From Chloroflexota bacterium (GTDB lineage: Bacteria > Chloroflexota > Dehalococcoidia > SM23-28-2 > RBG-16-64-32), in the NCBI GenBank assembly GCA_005882715.1, contig VBEI01000103.1, positions 1 through 5,699 on the forward strand: 5,699 bases of DNA, in the 5' to 3' direction. Below, one piece after another: positions 5,139 to 5,699 of the stretch; within the stretch, counting starts at the first letter, position 1, and every line of letters starts with the position of its first letter. A model generated the notes under the pieces. It was not told the DNA's origin. It searched no databases and saw nothing but the letters and a program-made list of their open reading frames with translations. A program made the position numbers and the translations under genes.

Positions 5139-5699
5139 ATTACCGGCCGCTTGAAGCTGTTCACCATCGTGCGGCTGGTCGCCGTTATCCTCACAGCGCT
5201 GCTCACAGTTCTGGTGGGTGGGGATGGAGCGCGGGCCGCAGGCAGTTTCAACCCGGAGAACTCATCTCAGTATTGCCTGGCTGGGAGCGGCGCTATAGAC
5301 GATCAACAGCTCACCACTGGCTGCACGCCGGACACTACCCCGGGCAGCCACCCGGACATCGTGAGCAGTTTCGACCTGCCCGCCGGCGACTACAACTTCG
5401 GCGGCGTCGTCGGCCTCTCGCCCTCGGTGCCCGATGATTCGGCAATACCCGTCGGCGCTATTCTGGGCAAGCTGGGGTCACAGCCGACCCTCGGCCTTCT
5501 CAACAACCCATGCAATAACAGCCAGCTACGTGTCTCGTTCACGTTCGTGAAGGGAACGACAGACATCAACAACACCGTGGAGCCACAGCCCTTCGGCTCA
5601 GAAAATGATCTGGCGATTATGGCCGGGGACAATCCGCCCTATGACGGGCACCCCGATGTGACGCCTCCTCCCGCCGCTACGAAATACCCCTCCTTCCTG
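5139..5699 (+). CDS. Secreted protein of unknown function, 3'-partial; ATT start proposed
   Basis: The frame stays open to the window edge, giving 187 codons from ATT 5139 (alternative: TTG 5151, four codons later). The N-terminus is a clear Sec signal peptide: basic residues (R4, K6, R12), a hydrophobic core (about 13-27, LVAVILTALLTVLVG), and a likely cleavage site near residues 31-34 (ARAA) before GSFNPENSSQYC. The mature part has cysteines in QYCLAG, TTGCTPD and NNPCNN and is rich in Asp, Asn, Pro and Gly, with no further membrane segment in view. DNPPYDGHPD resembles an Asp-rich calcium-binding loop, and LPAGDYNFGGVV looks like a beta-strand segment; both are inferences. The style recalls exported hypothetical proteins of Chloroflexota, but no named family is recognised. 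It is therefore probably an exported, beta-rich extracellular or cell-surface protein. Upstream the frame is closed by TAG 5031-5033 with no ATG, GTG or TTG between. The C-terminus, including any anchor or enzymatic domain, lies outside the window. Confidence 0.75.
   Translation, partial: MTGRLKLFTIVRLVAVILTALLTVLVGGDGARAAGSFNPENSSQYCLAGSGAIDDQQLTTGCTPDTTPGSHPDIVSSFDLPAGDYNFGGVVGLSPSVPDDSAIPVGAILGKLGSQPTLGLLNNPCNNSQLRVSFTFVKGTTDINNTVEPQPFGSENDLAIMAGDNPPYDGHPDVTPPPAATKYPSFL

Noticed and set aside
4924..5154. 76-residue open frame between the diguanylate cyclase and secreted protein genes
   Set aside because: It has no ribosome site, an unremarkable sequence, and overlaps the start of the secreted protein. 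ATG 4981 inside it is no better supported.

Overview
The window is GC-rich bacterial DNA. The gene styles suggest a Chloroflexota-like organism (Dehalococcoidia type) or an actinobacterium: an alpha/beta-hydrolase/class III cyclase fusion, a multi-membrane-span PAS-GGDEF protein, and a secreted protein whose wording recalls Chloroflexota hypothetical proteins. This placement is inference from family resemblance, not proof. Every supported gene is on the + strand.

Layout. (1) Bases 1-688 hold the 3' part of a class III nucleotide cyclase gene. It is interrupted by a frameshifting internal deletion that sits exactly on a 7-base repeat, CTCGGCC. (2) Bases 846-1163 encode a 105-residue dimeric alpha/beta-barrel-type protein with a strong ribosome binding site. 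After 87 bases it is followed by (3) 1251-2384, a 377-residue FAD oxidoreductase of the sulfide:quinone reductase/flavocytochrome c sulfide dehydrogenase type, with cysteines at 155, 160 and 326. These two may form an operon. (4) Bases 2385-2724 contain no convincing gene. They are rich in inverted and direct repeats that can fold in mutually exclusive ways, plus a possible 14-codon leader ORF overlapping the next start. (5) Bases 2725-4749 encode a 674-residue membrane diguanylate cyclase: about ten membrane spans, one PAS domain, and an intact GGDEF domain with an RxxD inhibitory site. (6) Bases 4750-5138 are non-coding as far as can be seen. (7) Bases 5139-5699 are the 5' part of a secreted protein gene that runs off the window. 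Its best-placed start is an ATT codon behind a good Shine-Dalgarno sequence.

Together the window mixes nucleotide signalling (a decayed cAMP/cGMP-type cyclase and a live-looking c-di-GMP synthase), a thiol/sulfur-type flavoprotein and an exported protein. No mobile element, CRISPR array, tRNA or rRNA was recognised. The points most worth a second look are the switch-like repeat region upstream of the diguanylate cyclase, the microhomology deletion in the cyclase, the ATT start, and the duplicated membrane module of the GGDEF protein.
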